Assembly: GCA_002914805.1 (NCBI GenBank)
Contig: JXTB01000164.1
Span: 141,136 to 205,135 of the forward strand
DNA length: 64,000 nt
Source: Parasponia andersonii
Lineage: Eukaryota; Streptophyta; Magnoliopsida; Rosales; Cannabaceae
Direction: 5' to 3'
Below the pieces are notes generated by a model. The model was not told the origin of the DNA and did not search any database. It saw only the letters and a list, made by a program, of their open reading frames with translations. Each line of letters starts with the position of its first letter. Position 1 is the first letter of the stretch. Of the stretch, positions 22,015 to 35,990 are shown piece by piece. The translations under genes were made by a program, and so were the position numbers.

Positions 22015-25000
22015 TTATACTGGTTGATGAACACGCATCTTCTCGTGCACATCTAGTACAAGATTCTGCAACTCCGGGAAAATGGATATGAGCGATAGTT
22101 CGAGTATGGCATATCCAAGTTGCTTCACACAGATTGTAGACTGCAATTTACCCCATAAAGAGAAAAGCTATGTCCGTTGAATGAAAATGAAAGAATAAAG
22201 AAACACTACTTGAACAGAACGTGCACTATAAGGAGCTAACCTGAGTGAAATAATAAATGTCTTTGGCACAACGCCTGTATTGCTTATGTCCAATCAAGCT
22301 CACTAATGTTGTAGGAGCTCCATCTGAGAGAAACCGAAAGAGAACAATTTTGTCAATTTTGTTTCTTCACAAACCTACTAATTTCCTAGAAGGCAAATAT
22401 ATAAATTGTTTGAACCCTAACGAGTATTCACATATGGAGAAATGGCAAAAAAATTCACGAATTTCTTCAAGTGAATGACGTCTTTATATGAGTAGAGATC
22501 TTCTCATCCCTATCTCTGTTCCGAGGTCCTTCCCTATGTCAATATTACATAGAAAGTTCTATATGAAAACTAACGGTCATTTGACATTAACTGGCATTTT
22601 TTTTCCATTATTTAAGATAAACCTTTCTAAAAAATTTCCAAAAACATTAGCAAGGTCCATGGTACAGAATGTTACTTGGTAACACTACTTACCAAACAGC
22701 ATTTTCTTCACGTCACTTGCTCTACGAGCAGCTTCGAGCTGCAGCTCAAATGACCCCGGTTTAGAGACCTTACCAGCACCAATTTGTTTTACAGCTTGAA
22801 AAGATTTTAGATCAGATTCAGAATTCTCCTCTTTGTCCTGTGCATTTCCTATTTTAAGGAAGAATGTCCCATCAGGCCATAGAACCTGAAAGACATATAC
22901 AAAGATACGAATTAGAAAACATTTGCATGGCTCTTCTACTTTTACACTACACTGATACTTTTTCCACTTAACAGCAAGAACAGTGTTATCCAAAAGAAAA
23001 AAGTTGAGGAAATAAACACCACATGCACAGTTACAGTATAATGCAGACTAAATAAGAGATGTACATGCCACATGCAAGCAATAAAACATAGTCCAAGGGA
23101 CACGTAAGCGAAGCATGAACAACAAAACCATGAAATCTAAGTGAAAGGAGATGTTTTAGAAGAACCAAAATAACTTTTTGACAACACAGCCAAAGTTTAA
23201 GGTCCAATTCTTTTAGAACTTCTATTTACCAGTGAATGGAGCCTATATGTTAACAGAACCTTGATGACATAAAACCAGCTGAAGATATAAAAGGGTATTG
23301 CCAGGCAAAGAAGACTTCCTTCAGATAAAACGAACACAATTATACCAAATTCTTGACGACAATGTTATATATCAAAAGCACATTTATCCATTTTACCATG
23401 CTTCTATTTATTTAGATCACTAAGTTGGTTTAAATCATTTTGCTACAGAGATAATGTCTACTCGATTAAGTCCTTACATCTTGAACCCACCGAATCCCTT
23501 GAGCAATAATATCATCTCTCCGAAGCCAATGAATCTGTCTCAAGAGCCAGTCATCAATAGCATCCTCCATAACTAACTGTAATATTTGTTTGGATATCCA
23601 AAAGACCTGTCTCCTGAATAACACCAATGAACAATAGTCAAAACCAAGCCCTAAGTTACTACGCAGGCATACGAACAGGGGTAAAAGGAGATACATGAAA
23701 AATTACGTATGGATATTGCCGTTGACATATAAACTAAAAGGAAAACAACACAGGAGCCAAAATGTGGAAGACAATTGAAATTGAACAAAAGGAGATATCC
23801 TTCCAATAAATCCACACAAGGGTGGGGATGCACCATGCCTAGCTTGACATATGAAGTCTAGACAATGGAGTGATGTAGAGTGGGAACGGATTAGATCCTG
23901 AAATTCCATTCCTACTCTTCATCAGATGGCCCCACACAATAGAACGCAAATATTTTAATCAGAAAGTAAACTTCCATGACAGTAAAAGAGGCAAAGAACA
24001 GCTAATAACTGAAAGAGGAAAGATGACAATAAAAGAATTAAGGCCTCTGGTGATGAAACTAATCTATAAACACTGCATGATGATGATATCCAAAGTTGTT
24101 TGTTTCATCTCCCGAAATTTAATAAAAAGGACATACAAACATATACCTTAGTTGTCACATGTTTCCAGATGCTCCAAATATTAACTTCTTACTAGTGCTT
24201 AAGGCATGCCTTAGATATTAATCATACTCAAGATAAAAGCATTATCCAATCGAACCATCTGGTTAACTAAAACACAAATATGCATTATAAAGATAGATCA
24301 TATCCACTCCAAGAAAATGAATTATAAAGAGAAGAACAGATCACCTTAGCCACCCTCTTCTCTTAAGCTGAAATATCTTATCCACTAGATTCAACAGAGG
24401 TACACTCACATTAGGTGGAGTCCACTGCAAGAAAATCAAATAGTAACTATAAAGACGATATAAACACAGTTAAAGGCGTGCTCACAATTTTTTACTAAAT
24501 AAATAAGATATCTGTATTAATGAAATGCATAACCATTATTTTAGAACAAAAGTACGCTTTAACCGCAAACAACCAATTACTTCATCTGAGAATTTTAGAA
24601 CCATAAGATGCGACTCAAAAATCCATTAGTTACAAAAACTCCAGAAAGCTCCAGTCTGTAACTCAACAAGAAACAGACTGCTATACTATAAATATGAAAA
24701 TAGAGACAAAATAATAGGACAAGTCACACCTCATAAATTACTACCAGAAACCCCAATCCCTTACAAATTATGAAAATATTGTCTTTAAACCTCGAAATCT
24801 CACATAATGCACCAGTTGTCCCACTTAATGCGTAAACCTGAAGCACAATGCCGCTAAAGAGTCTCTACTTAGTGTCTTAATTCCTGTTGGGCTCTCCATA
24901 CATTTATTAAATTTCGCAGTCACCCTAATGGTATTTCCATCCATCTCTTTAACCTCTATCATTTACGCGTGGCTTATCCAAAGCATGAGGTAAATACGGA

Positions 25001-26891
25001 GAGCAAAATAGTACTGTCCAACATACCATAATCCAAAATTTATACCAAATTTTTAATACCAACACATGTAACATGTGAGTTATTTTTGGTGAGCTCTAAT
25101 ACACTAATTGAATAATGACAACTTGTATGCCACATGTTTTGGTATTAAGTACAAATATTGGGATACCTAGCATCAGCCGTCTAACATATACCTCAAGGTT
25201 GATAGTCCACCAACTAAGTCGAACTGATGAAAATGTCCATAGGTGCAAACAGTTCAGCTAGATCACCAAGATATACTTTAAATTTACCAATTACGATAGG
25301 CAATAGTATCCAATTACGTAAATAACTGCCAACAATCCTATTAGGACCCATACCCTTCACTCTCCAGTTTCCACTAGATCTCTAATAATCCAAAACATGG
25401 GCAGCATTGGGTATGTTTCTTCACTTACAAATAATATAAAGCTAGAATTACAAATATAGCTCTTATAAAATAATCAGCTCCTTTATTTCATTAACAAGGC
25501 TTACACTAGTAAACAGCCTAGCAGCACATCCATGTCAGTTACTTCACCTAAAAAAGACATCAACCAAAAATATGTGCACCTAACGAGGATCAAAGGTCAT
25601 GCATATAAAGAATGGACAAGGAAAAAATCAAAATACCTCAGGTGGCATTCCAATTGGATCCTCTAAATGATTAGAGGTCACTGGAAATTTAGTTGCAGGA
25701 AATCCACCTTGAACAACCTCAGATTTTGCCATAACTTCATGCTTATTTTCTGAATCTACCTTCATTTGCTGTTTTATCACCCGCGGAGGATAACCCTTGG
25801 AGTTCAATTCATTGTCTGAATGCCACCCATTCGCATGTGTACTGGATTGGACTTCCTCAAGACCATGACTTCCATCATTATCGCCTTCCTCATTGTCTGA
25901 AAAGCTATTTGCGGTTTCTGCTGTATCTTGCGTAGACACATGTTTACTTACCTCTTCTGAACTCCAGGACAAATTCCGAGTGGGAATTGAAAACAAGGTT
26001 TCATCAGGGTGCAAAGAGGGACCAACAACTTTACGCATTAAGCCATCTGAAACACCTTTAAACTGGCGTACAATATCATCCACAGCATCATCCACATTTA
26101 CTGTTTAATTACAGGCCAACGTTAATCTTTAGAACATAGAACCAAAAGAAAAATTCTCCACATTCCATGAATGGAATAAACAATAAGCAGATAAAGTACA
26201 AGAGACCATAATTTTTAGAGAATTAACAATGTAAAAACATAAAATAAATACAAAGCAAAACAAAAAGGTCCGTGAGCAATTCTCAAAAGCATCGATTGAC
26301 AATCTTCTAACTTGGGCAGTACATGTTCATGAATAAGTCTAAATCAACATCGTTTCCAGAAACTTAGTAGATTTCCAGCCACATACCCATGAATATGTCT
26401 AAGTGAACATATTCACAACAAGTTGGATACGATATATCAGCAAGAAGGAAGTAAAAGACAAAGAAAAACCAAGTACCTGCTAAGGTTCTCATCACCGAGG
26501 AAGATTTTCCAAAAGAGTAATTCTTCAGAAAACAAAAAGAATGAAATAGTTAGAAATTTGAGATTACTTTCAACTTTTACACTAAAAAGAATTACATTCT
26601 CTAGGAGTCTTTACTAAATACTATATAGATTTCAACAGTACTGTGGCCCCCAAATTGACGAGCCCTAATGCTAAAAGAAATGGGTATTGTGGCAAAACAT
26701 CATCTAAATATTACAGTTAGAAAGGAATAAAAATCTATTAGAATCTTCAGGAATGAAATAACTGTAAAGAATCTCAAAACTCATTCGGTGAACCCTTTCT
26801 GTCTATGCCCAAAATAAACAAGTAATCTAATGTTAAACTTCTATGTTTCTTTTGGGCAGATACTTTTTCGCCATCTTCTGGATTTCTCAAT

Positions 26892-26931
<40 letters not shown>

Positions 26932-29900
26932 GGGGGGGGGGGGAGAGAAAGGAATTTTACAATTTGCTCTATTCCCTGAAAAATAAAGTAAAAAACCCGA
27001 AAGTTGGACCTTCCCCTCCCCCAACTAAAAGTTCTTCCTTCTCGATTTCTCCGTTAATGGTTAAAAATGCCTCGACAAAAAGAGGAGATCCTCAGCCAAA
27101 GTAATTCTACATGTACTAAACTGCATATCTAGGATCTTACCCTAAAGATCTACGTAAACGTAAAGGATAATGATACCTTTGAGGAAACACTCAAAAAATC
27201 CCACACTTCATGCTGTTCCGCAACATTGGCAATTGACAGGAGATCCTGTCAAAACACAATATAGATAAAGCAACATGAAATGAGGTGTAAAAGAAATTCA
27301 TACAGAATTGATATCATACTTGCAGATATTTGTCCAGCTGAATGCATCGCTGATGAACAAAAGCATCCTCTGTGCTTGATGAGAATATTCTTTTTGGTGG
27401 TAAATGTAATGTATAATTAGGAATGTCTTTAAGCTGCCGATGTAATAGCTCAAAATTTCTGTATCTGCAAACATCAAAAAGATAAAACTGCAAGTAAGAT
27501 ATGTTTGCATGTTTTTAGATATTAAAATTCAGACAAGATAAACTGGTATAAAACAACTTGTAATAACTTGATTGAACTTGTCATTAGGGAAAGAATGTAT
27601 ATATACATATAGATGGTATATAATTCTTCGAGAATCATTCAGATCGTTCAAATTATATTTGCTTTTCTCAAAAGAATACAAAGAAGAATCAATCAACCAG
27701 AAAGACAGAAGCAAGGATGAATTACCTTCTTTTCACAAACCAAGTTCTGTTTTCTGCATCTGTCACCGCAATTGAATAAACAGCAAAAGATTTTGAACCA
27801 AGTTTTTCAAAATATGCTCCCATTACCTATCGAGATATATACAGAAAAAGAATCCGCTTAGTTTAAAAAATATGCCAAAACTTATTCAGTAGAACTCAAG
27901 AAGCTACTAATATATTAAACCGTTGTTTCTAAATATTTTTTAATCACCTCATTTTCAACATCTGTATATCCCATCACAGTTAAAAAAATAAAAAATAAAA
28001 ATAAAAAAACCCACCCGACACCTGAGCTTGGGAATGTGTTGTCCCACTCTAGTAATCACCATATCTGAAACGCTCTTACCACTAAAATGTTCCCTACGTC
28101 TGCCAAAATCAGGGCTATAAAACTCGGAAATGATCGGCGCTACATCTTCTGTAAATGCTTTTTTTGAATCAGGTTCAATTTTCAATGCAGATGTGCTATT
28201 GGATCTCTTAAGTCGACTTTTATTATTGGCAGCCATATTAAGATTACCCTCTGATTCATCTACAAGACGCCTTCTCTCAAATAATGATTCCTTGCTAGTG
28301 TCTTCGGAGCATTGTGTCTTATTCTTGTTCCCATCTCTTAACTGCAAATCTGAACTTGTTCCATATGTTAGCCTCAGAATAGCTTCCTCTTTGGTTACAG
28401 TGGAAACTACTGGTTTGTCAGCTAACATTTCTTTTCCAAGATTTTTAGTAGAAACAGCAATATCAAATCCAAAACCCTTTGCTAGAGGTTCCTGAACTCC
28501 TTTTCTGACATTCTTCTTCTCTTTCTTTTTGTAGTTCCTTCCTTTTGTCCACATGTTTTCAAGATTTTCAGGAGCAAGAACTTCAGTTCTTCTTTGTGTT
28601 GCTACCTCCAGCATTCGTGCCCAATCAGCAGGACGTGGCTGCAAAGGCTCTTCCTGTGATCCGTTATAGTCTGGGGATGTTTCTTTCTGATTGTGAATTT
28701 TAGCAAATGTCATATCAGTACCCTGATTTACAGACGAATTCTTCCTTGATGCAGAATCACGATCATGTAGAACCCCTGCAGTAGACTTCTCACCATCTAA
28801 GTCCTTAGTGTTATTATCTTTCACAGCAAGCAAAACATATTCAATCAACTCATTTATATACCTGGAAACGGAATTATTACAAATCGAACAGTTACAAGCT
28901 GTAACTAAAAAGTGAGAAACAATAGATAAAGATCATATAGCCGTGTAGCTATTAAAACACAAGAACATTTCAGACAAAATTATTATTATTATTAATGTTG
29001 CAGCTAGGCATTACAACAAGGATGGTCAATTGTAATGTTATGAGACAGTAACATGAACTTTCCTCAGCCAGTTTCCACCTTGCTTATAAACTATTCTCTG
29101 GCATGTCTTCTTTAAAGAAAAAAAATCCACTACGAAAAAAAAAAAAACACAATAGACGCTTTATATGATTTTATACAAAAATTCTTCTAGCAGAACCGAG
29201 AATAGTCTCTAAACAAAGTTAAGAAGCAAGAAGAATGATAGGACAGAATTCTAAATGAAACAGAAAGAACATACCCAGGGCTGGCAAAATTCATAACAGG
29301 CTGCATTACCAAGCAGGTTAAAAGTTCTCTTGCGATAGATCGAATCACGGGACATTGAGCTTCTCGTGGTCTTAGCACCACAGTCAACAGTCCCCCCATT
29401 AGTCGCTGAAGAACCTATAAAGAGATATAAAGCATTTCCTTGAATACAAGAGATAAGAAAAAAGCAAAATAAATTTTCATCAGTATGCACCACTCACACC
29501 TTGTACTCACTCTCAGGTGATACCAGTGCAGGATGAAGCTCCTTAGAAGCCATTAGATGGTGTTTTAACCTTTCATCCCTCTCTTCTGAAGACAATGTTC
29601 CCATTACATCGACACCTATGGCGGCTTGGTTTCTTCTAAACAGGTCCAAGTGGCCTCCCACTAAATCAACTATATCCCTGAAACGCTAGAAAGTCATATG
29701 TAATATTGTTGCTTCAACGAGAAAAGCTTCTTAAGAAACTTGCAAATTCATTATTCCCAACAAGAAAATCAAGGTACCGTGTTAACAAGTCAACAAGATT
29801 TATCTCTTTAACCCTTCCTGATATTTCACCAAGAGCATCCATAATTAATGCATGTATCTGCTCAGGAAACTCCTTGTCCGGTGTTATATCAGCGTACCAC

Positions 29901-30786
29901 AAATCTACAACAAAATCCTTCAAAATCTTGTCAATAAAATCCTTCATTGCAGCCTCTGCAACTGGAGAGTCAATTTTCCTTTTCCATTTTGGTGGGGTAG
30001 GTGCAGTAGAAAGGCGTGAATCATTTACAGACAACTGTTTCTTCTCCAAATGAGATAGGTACGTTTGTGGACGAACTGGTCTAAATTTCCGGCGGAATTC
30101 CACCTCATTAAAAAGTATCCTTATAGCGCAAACCAAAAGAACTGACACGGGTAGATTCATCCACATTGATTTACTCGTATCTGCAACAACAAAAAGATAA
30201 TTATAGCCATAAGGGCGATACCAGAAGCTACAAAAATCCGATTAACCCCAATTCGAAGAAATTCAAACCAATTGAAACAAAAGCATCACTTCTATTATTT
30301 GTAAACTAAGAAACTTCCACAACAAGCACAGTCAATCCAATAACACTCTGGCAAAAATTGGTTCATGAAGGGAACTTTAGAATTTGTATATTTATCAGCA
30401 ATTCACCACTTAGGACCTGAATTTAACTACGTCTAACGAGCATTTAGCAGTCATAGTTTTTAAAAACAAGATGTAAATGTCACTGACTATTAACACAGAA
30501 AGCGCACTAGTCCCATTGTTGCATCAAGTTCAAAAAAAAAAAAAAAAAACCCCGAAAAGGAAAAAATTATTGAATTCACAATTAGTAAATTTAATCATAG
30601 AAAAAAGAATCATCAAAGAAACCCAAAAAAAAAAAAAAAGAAGTCTACAATATGAAGAAGAACTTTGGGAAGAGATGAGCGCTTACGCGAGAGAAAATAC
30701 GAAAAGGCGAAAATACAGAGAGCCCACCAAACCGTTCGAAGCTTAGCCTCCTCAATCAGATCCTGTACGGTCTCCATGGCCTTCAT
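22015..30786 (-). CDS. sorting nexin with PXA, PX and Nexin_C domains (At2g15900-like), 15 exons
   Basis: Exons in transcript order: 30687-30786, 29778-30180, 29500-29677, 29275-29414, 28015-28861, 27726-27826, 27320-27464, 27177-27245, 26477-26522, 25637-26100, 24345-24424, 23478-23613, 22693-22885, 22241-22323, 22015-22140. All use GT-AG and keep frame, giving 1036 aa. The ATG at 30786 starts MKAMETVQDLIEEAKLR. Two hydrophobic segments (about 18-33 and 39-57) suggest membrane anchoring. The PXA domain spans about 102-275 (DFVVDLWYADITPDKEFPEQ). A long low-complexity linker encoded by exon 5 follows. The PX domain is about 553-660, with FVKRRYRNFELLHRQL and the phosphoinositide-site LPPKRIF. 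Nexin_C is about 840-1015 (PLLNLVDKIFQLKRRGWLRR, EAARRASDVKKMLFG). The layout matches animal SNX13/SNX14/SNX25 minus the RGS domain and plant homologues of about 1000 aa. A role in endosome or ER-contact lipid and membrane traffic is inferred. Confidence 0.94.
26896..26944. repeat. (TC)n microsatellite followed by T and G runs
   Basis: About 16 TC units, six Ts and then about eleven Gs lie in intron 8 of the sorting-nexin gene. On the transcribed strand this reads as a C run followed by a GA repeat. Confidence 0.95.
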
Positions 30787-31405
30787 CTTCTCCACCAAAT
30801 TAACCTAAAATTCCTCCAAATTTTCTCCAATGGAAGTGAATTCCCGGCCAAAAAACTCACCAGAGAGTACAATTTCGGATAAATTCGGGATCGTCGAAAC
30901 GCCACCGTCAAGATCGTACCATCGTCGGGAAACGCCCGTCTCTAGGGTTTCGTCTGGGGGTCACCGCCGATTCTCGACGTGGCAACCAATCGGGCTTCCG
31001 AGCAACACCGAGAAGAGAGCTTTTTTATTTTTTTTATTTTTTTGGGTGTGGAAAATTGTTCTCTCGTTCAGCTTTTAGCTGTAACGATTTATATATCCTT
31101 TCTTCTTTCACATTTATTTCAAAAAGGAAATAAATTATTTATTTATTTAAATTAAGTTTGTTCGAGTCTGACTCAATTACGTGGGAAAGCAAAGACGTAA
31201 ATTCGTGTCATAAGACGGCGTTACTTTAGATTCGTCTCTTCTCCTACGGTATCATGTGGCTATCTGACCCCTTTTGCCACGTCAGCATCGATTTGGATTT
31301 TGGATTTTGGATTTATTCCAAGTATAATATATCAAGTCCGTTTGTCCCTGTCCCTTCATTAATGAAGACAGCGTTTTGATTTTTTTGGTTACTTACTCTT
31401 GATGT
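30787..31405. promoter_or_regulatory. 5' UTR and promoter region of the sorting-nexin gene
   Basis: The first roughly 240 bases upstream of the minus-strand ATG are clearly GC-richer than the surroundings, with gtcgaaac, ccgtcaag and cgtcgggaaac stretches, as in broad plant promoters. No clear TATA box was identified. The boundary is approximate. Confidence 0.4.
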
Positions 31406-31410
31406 NNNNN
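31406..31410. other. assembly gap (5 N)
   Basis: Five Ns lie in AT-rich intergenic sequence. Real gap length is unknown. Confidence 0.98.
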
Positions 31411-31528
31411 GGATAATAAAATAAAAAAGAAATTCACTCTGCAATTACTTGAATTATTATTTTCTTCCTTTTCTTCTTTTATTCTTTTTGGGAATATATT
31501 GGCTCAGGCTGTAATTAACCGTTTATGA

Positions 31529-32022
31529 CTAGAGGTGGTAAAATAAAACGAGTTGACTCACCCTTATCTGGATCCGTTGGCCTGACTTGCCAAATTAATA
31601 TTTTTATTTTTTAAAAATATTTTAAATAAATTTGAATATTTTTTCAATATTTATAAATACATATTTTTTCACTTTTTTTTCACACTTTCAATTTCAATTT
31701 AATTCTAAATAATTTTCTTAAGATTTTCTTTTAAACTTTTTTTATCAACTATTCAACTTATATACTTATTACTTATTTAATTATTTTTAAATTTTTATCA
31801 ATAAGAAAAAAACATAATATATTATTAATTTTTTGCATAAATTTTGTTTTTAAATTTGTAATATTTTTAATTAATTATATATATCATAATTTTTTTTATT
31901 TTTTTCAAAACATGCCAAGAATAGATCAGTCTAATCCGCCTAGGAGGCCGACGGTTTTAGGAGCCGAGTTAAGCTCCCTTTTTAAATTTTCGGGCCAATC
32001 CGTAGGCCAACACTATCACTAG
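31529..32022. mobile_element. possible non-autonomous hAT-like element
   Basis: The left edge ctagaggtggtaaaa resembles the common plant hAT-type end TAGGGGTGGCAAAA. The right edge caacactatcactag is roughly its inverse. GC-richer subterminal blocks (gttggcctgac on the left, gtaggccaac on the right) are also inverse. The centre is AT-rich and non-coding. Confidence 0.4.
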
Positions 32023-33520
32023 AGTCGAGTTGGCCTGCGGGTCACAATGACGTACCACAAATTGACCCACATTTTGGTATCTTTAAATTCAAGCAAATAA
32101 AAGACAAAAATATGGATTTCAGTGAAAATATAGGTATTTCAAAATTAAGAGAATATCAAGAAAAAAATTGATATCTAAAAAAATTTCAGAAAAAAGTATG
32201 AAATTTGTATAAAATATATAAAAATTAAAAGGAAGCTTTATAATTTAATTAAAACTATAAAAATTACTATATTTCTTGGAAATGCATGAATGCATTACAT
32301 TTATGATTAAAATCAAAGAAACGAATATGATTAGTAGAGTTAAACCATGAAAAAATAAGTCATATACCATATAATATATAATTTTAAAAAATTACGTTCA
32401 AACATATTTATATATTGTGTATAAAATGTGTTAAAAATTGTAAAGCTGTTATATTTTTAAAAATAATTCAACAAAAAGAAAATTTTATTGACTTTTGGTT
32501 TTTCTTCGAGTTCTAAAATTTCCCATAAATTTGCATGAAATTTGAGACTCGAAATTCTCAAAAAATTACGCTATAAGTTTCCAAAATTGATATTTTTACT
32601 GAAATATCGTCGATATTTCCCAAAATTTTCTTGAGAAATTTTTCGAAAGTTTTTTCACCCTAAATATATTTTGGTACCCTCAATTTACCGAAATTTCGGT
32701 AAATTTTTTGTCCTTGTTAGCAAACAAAAAAACATCTTCTGCCTAGGAGAAACCTCATTGTATTTAACAGGAGAGAAGATCACCTAATTTAATTTAACCT
32801 GACAGTTGATGCAATAAAGATTCCATTTCAATGGTCATTCCATTATACAATATTTTATAGTAGTCACAAAAAATATTCGTTTATACCCTAAAAAATAGAT
32901 ACTTTGTAAAGACCACCCATCAAATTAACAAAAGTTAACAATAAGGTAAACGGCAAGCATTAAGCCCACTTAATACTTTTATAGGAACATTTACTAAAAA
33001 AGGCAAAAGCACCTGTGATTCCACAACCTGATATAATCATATCAGAAAAATAAATAATTAAAATGTCACATTATTACAGTTAAAAACAATAAAAGTTAAC
33101 TGACTATATATGTTATATATTTCATATTTGTGAATATAGCTGTTTAGTAAGTAGGGATAGTTGAATCAGAATACTGTATAAGTTCCTTTCAACAAAAAAG
33201 AAAAAAAAAATAAAGAAAATAACAGAAAAGAAAGGAATACTGTGTTTGACATAGTTGAGGCCACAGAAGAAATAAAAATTATTTGGAAAACAACGTGGCT
33301 GGAATCATAAACCAGTGTCCCAGTACAGAATGGCTCCCCAACCTGGCCATGTTTGATTTACTGGATAAACGAAGGACTCACGAGTATGATATCGTCCAGC
33401 ACAAGAAGCAACAGCATGCAAGTCAATGAGTTGGCAGTTTAATATTTGTTTATGGACTGATTTGGCGAGAGAGGCTGTACTTACTTTTATTGGGCTACAC
33501 TAGTATTAGCAAGAAAGTTT
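32023..33520. other. AT-rich intergenic DNA, no gene
   Basis: Nothing supportable is coded here. Between about 32490 and 32720 there are several short self-complementary motifs (gaaatatcgtcgatatttc, accgaaatttcggt), perhaps from a decayed TIR element. Confidence 0.35.
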
Positions 33521-33935
33521 GGGAAAAATTCATAAATATCCATTTTATATACTATATTTCTACAAATACCAGGTTTTATTTTTATTTCATGAATATTCAT
33601 TTTGTTTGAAATGTAGACTACCAGTATTCACATCACGTGACCATGTTATATATTTCATGAATAAAAATTACACCAAAAATTTGTACACATTTCAAAATAT
33701 ATACCACAAGTCAAATTTATAATGAAAAATATAAATTATAGTAAACATTTATATTATAAATGTATACCATTCATATTTTACTCATGAAATGTGTACCGTA
33801 TAGGTAAAAATTTACATTATAAATGTGTACCACTTTATATTTTTCGCGTGAAATATATACCATAAAATGAGTATTTCTGAAAGAAAAATTAAAATGGGTA
33901 TTTATGAAAATAAGTTATAAAAACAAATAGGGGTG
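33521..33935 (-). mobile_element. TIR element family member 1, fold-back type (about 415 bp)
   Basis: The ends are AT-rich inverted repeats (gggaaaaattcataaat on the left; atgggtatttatgaaaataag on the right, reversed). The interior repeats the phrase atgaaat-tgtac-cat in both orientations. The same phrases, in reverse order, make up 62322-62785, so the two are relatives in opposite orientation. Confidence 0.55.
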
Positions 33936-35990
33936 TAAATTATGGCTTAGCTTTGATTATTCTAAAAAAAATAAAATAAAATTGGTACGATATATGTGTC
34001 TTTTTTAAAATTGGAATTCTTAATTATTAAATGAACCTATTTACTAATGTATAGCGTATTGACTTCTTCTATATGTAAAGAGATAATTGCAAAAAAAAAA
34101 AAAAAAAAAAAAACTCTAAAATGTAACAGTTCTGCAATTTTAAGCATGTTTTTTTATTTGTGCAAAATTATTCCTCTAATTTACATTTCAAATATCTGTA
34201 AATTTTTATATTCTGTATACAAACTAGGTGATTTGTGTTAACTATTTTAATTTATTTTTAATAAAAAAATTATATTAATCAGCAAAAATAAGATGTTCTT
34301 GATTCAGATTTTGTATTTAGTGAGAAATTTGTTTGTCAATTTATACGTAAGAGGTACAAATTTACATATTTTAGAAAGAAAAAAATTGTTAGGTATCTTG
34401 TGACGAAAAGGTCTATTATTATTTATTTGATTATGTTATGCTAGTTTATGTGCTTAAATTATTACATGAAACAGGTCGTGAGCTTGTTATCTTTTATGTT
34501 CTATATTTAGTTTCTGTTTAATATATATCTGTCAATATTTATAGCAAACCTTAAGAAACAGAAAGAGCATGTTTTGTTTGTATCGGTTGCTTTGATCTTG
34601 ATCTTGTACTTTAGATAAGACATCCTAATGCTCTTACAATTTAAAGTTCATCTGATAGTAAAAAAATTTTGAGCAGTAAGTACTATCTAATTGCACAAGT
34701 CCTACGATTATACGACACTCTATTACAAAAACTATAAAAGGTAATATGCCTAAGAAGGTAGATACTAAGTTGTTCATTACAGAAATTGCAGATATAAAAC
34801 GAGTACCATTCTTGAGAACCTCAATTCAATATACTATAAGGATAAACGGAATATAAGGGAGTATACTTCGAAAATGTCTAATCATGTTTCCAAGCTAAAT
34901 GTGCTAAAGTTAGAGTTGTCGAAAGAGTTGCTAGTGTATCTGGTCTCTATCTCTCTTCCAGCATAATTCAATTAACTTAAGGAAGGTAACAATACCTTAA
35001 AGGACAAATAGTCTTTTTTGAAATCATTTCTTATTATGTGTAAGAAAAAGATATAATGAAGTGAGAAAATACTAAAAGTACTTACTTAGCCTGCATCTTT
35101 CATGAGAAGATAAAAAAAAAAAAAAAAAAAAAAAAGATAAGAAAGTTATAATTAAGGCTATACAGTGTAAGAAGCAAAAGAAACAGGACAAGGAATTTGC
35201 TTGTTTCTTCTACAAAAGAAACTGGATACATAAAGAATGATTGTCCTAAATTATGTCTTTGGCATATAAAGAACGGTATGTTTCTCGCTTTTATTTGTCT
35301 TGAAATTAATTTAACTCCAGCATCTAAACATACTTAGCGGGTAAATGTGAATCCCACTAATCAGATAAGTATGTATATGCAAAGTTATCTGGTTGCCAAT
35401 TGGTGATGAAAAATTTATCTATTTAGGTAACAATAATACAACTGTGGTAGAGGCTATGGAGTTAATTAGATTACAGTTAGAGACTAACTATTTTTTGAAT
35501 TTGGAAGAGATTTTTTATTTTTTATTATTTAAATGAAATTTAAATTTTCTATTTCTGACTTATACAAATACAATTATTCTTATTCATTAAGAAGTAATAA
35601 ATTTAGTCTCTTTCAAGATTTAACTATTACAACTACCGATTCTTTAATTGATAGTCTACATAAATTAAAAATAATTGTTTCATTCAATGAATTCTTGCAT
35701 ATTTAGTAATGAGGTACAAAATACAAATTAACTTATGAGGATTATTATAGTATAACATAAGTATTTAGGACATCTCTTTATAGAGAATTAAGAGACTTGT
35801 GTTAGATGGAATTTCTGATGCAGTTAACTTAAAAGACCTTAGAATCTATATTAAATGCATTAAAGGAAAATAAGATAAGCATAAAGAAAACATGTGCCAA
35901 CAAGAGTTCTAGTATCTTAGAACTAATATATACTAATACATGTGGATCATCCATTTCAGTTTCTTAGAGTGACCAGCACTATTTTATTAT

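Noticed and set aside
24345..26100. Possibility that the right and left halves of the sorting-nexin locus are two genes
   Set aside because: Long introns separate the PX half from the Nexin_C half, but all exon junctions keep frame and the domain order PXA-PX-Nexin_C is that of one protein.
28130..28495. 121-codon plus-strand ORF within the sorting-nexin gene
   Set aside because: Antisense to the large, low-complexity exon 5 of the sorting nexin; no independent support.
30477..30746. 89-codon Lys-rich plus-strand ORF
   Set aside because: Produced by A-rich runs in intron 1 of the sorting-nexin gene, antisense to it.
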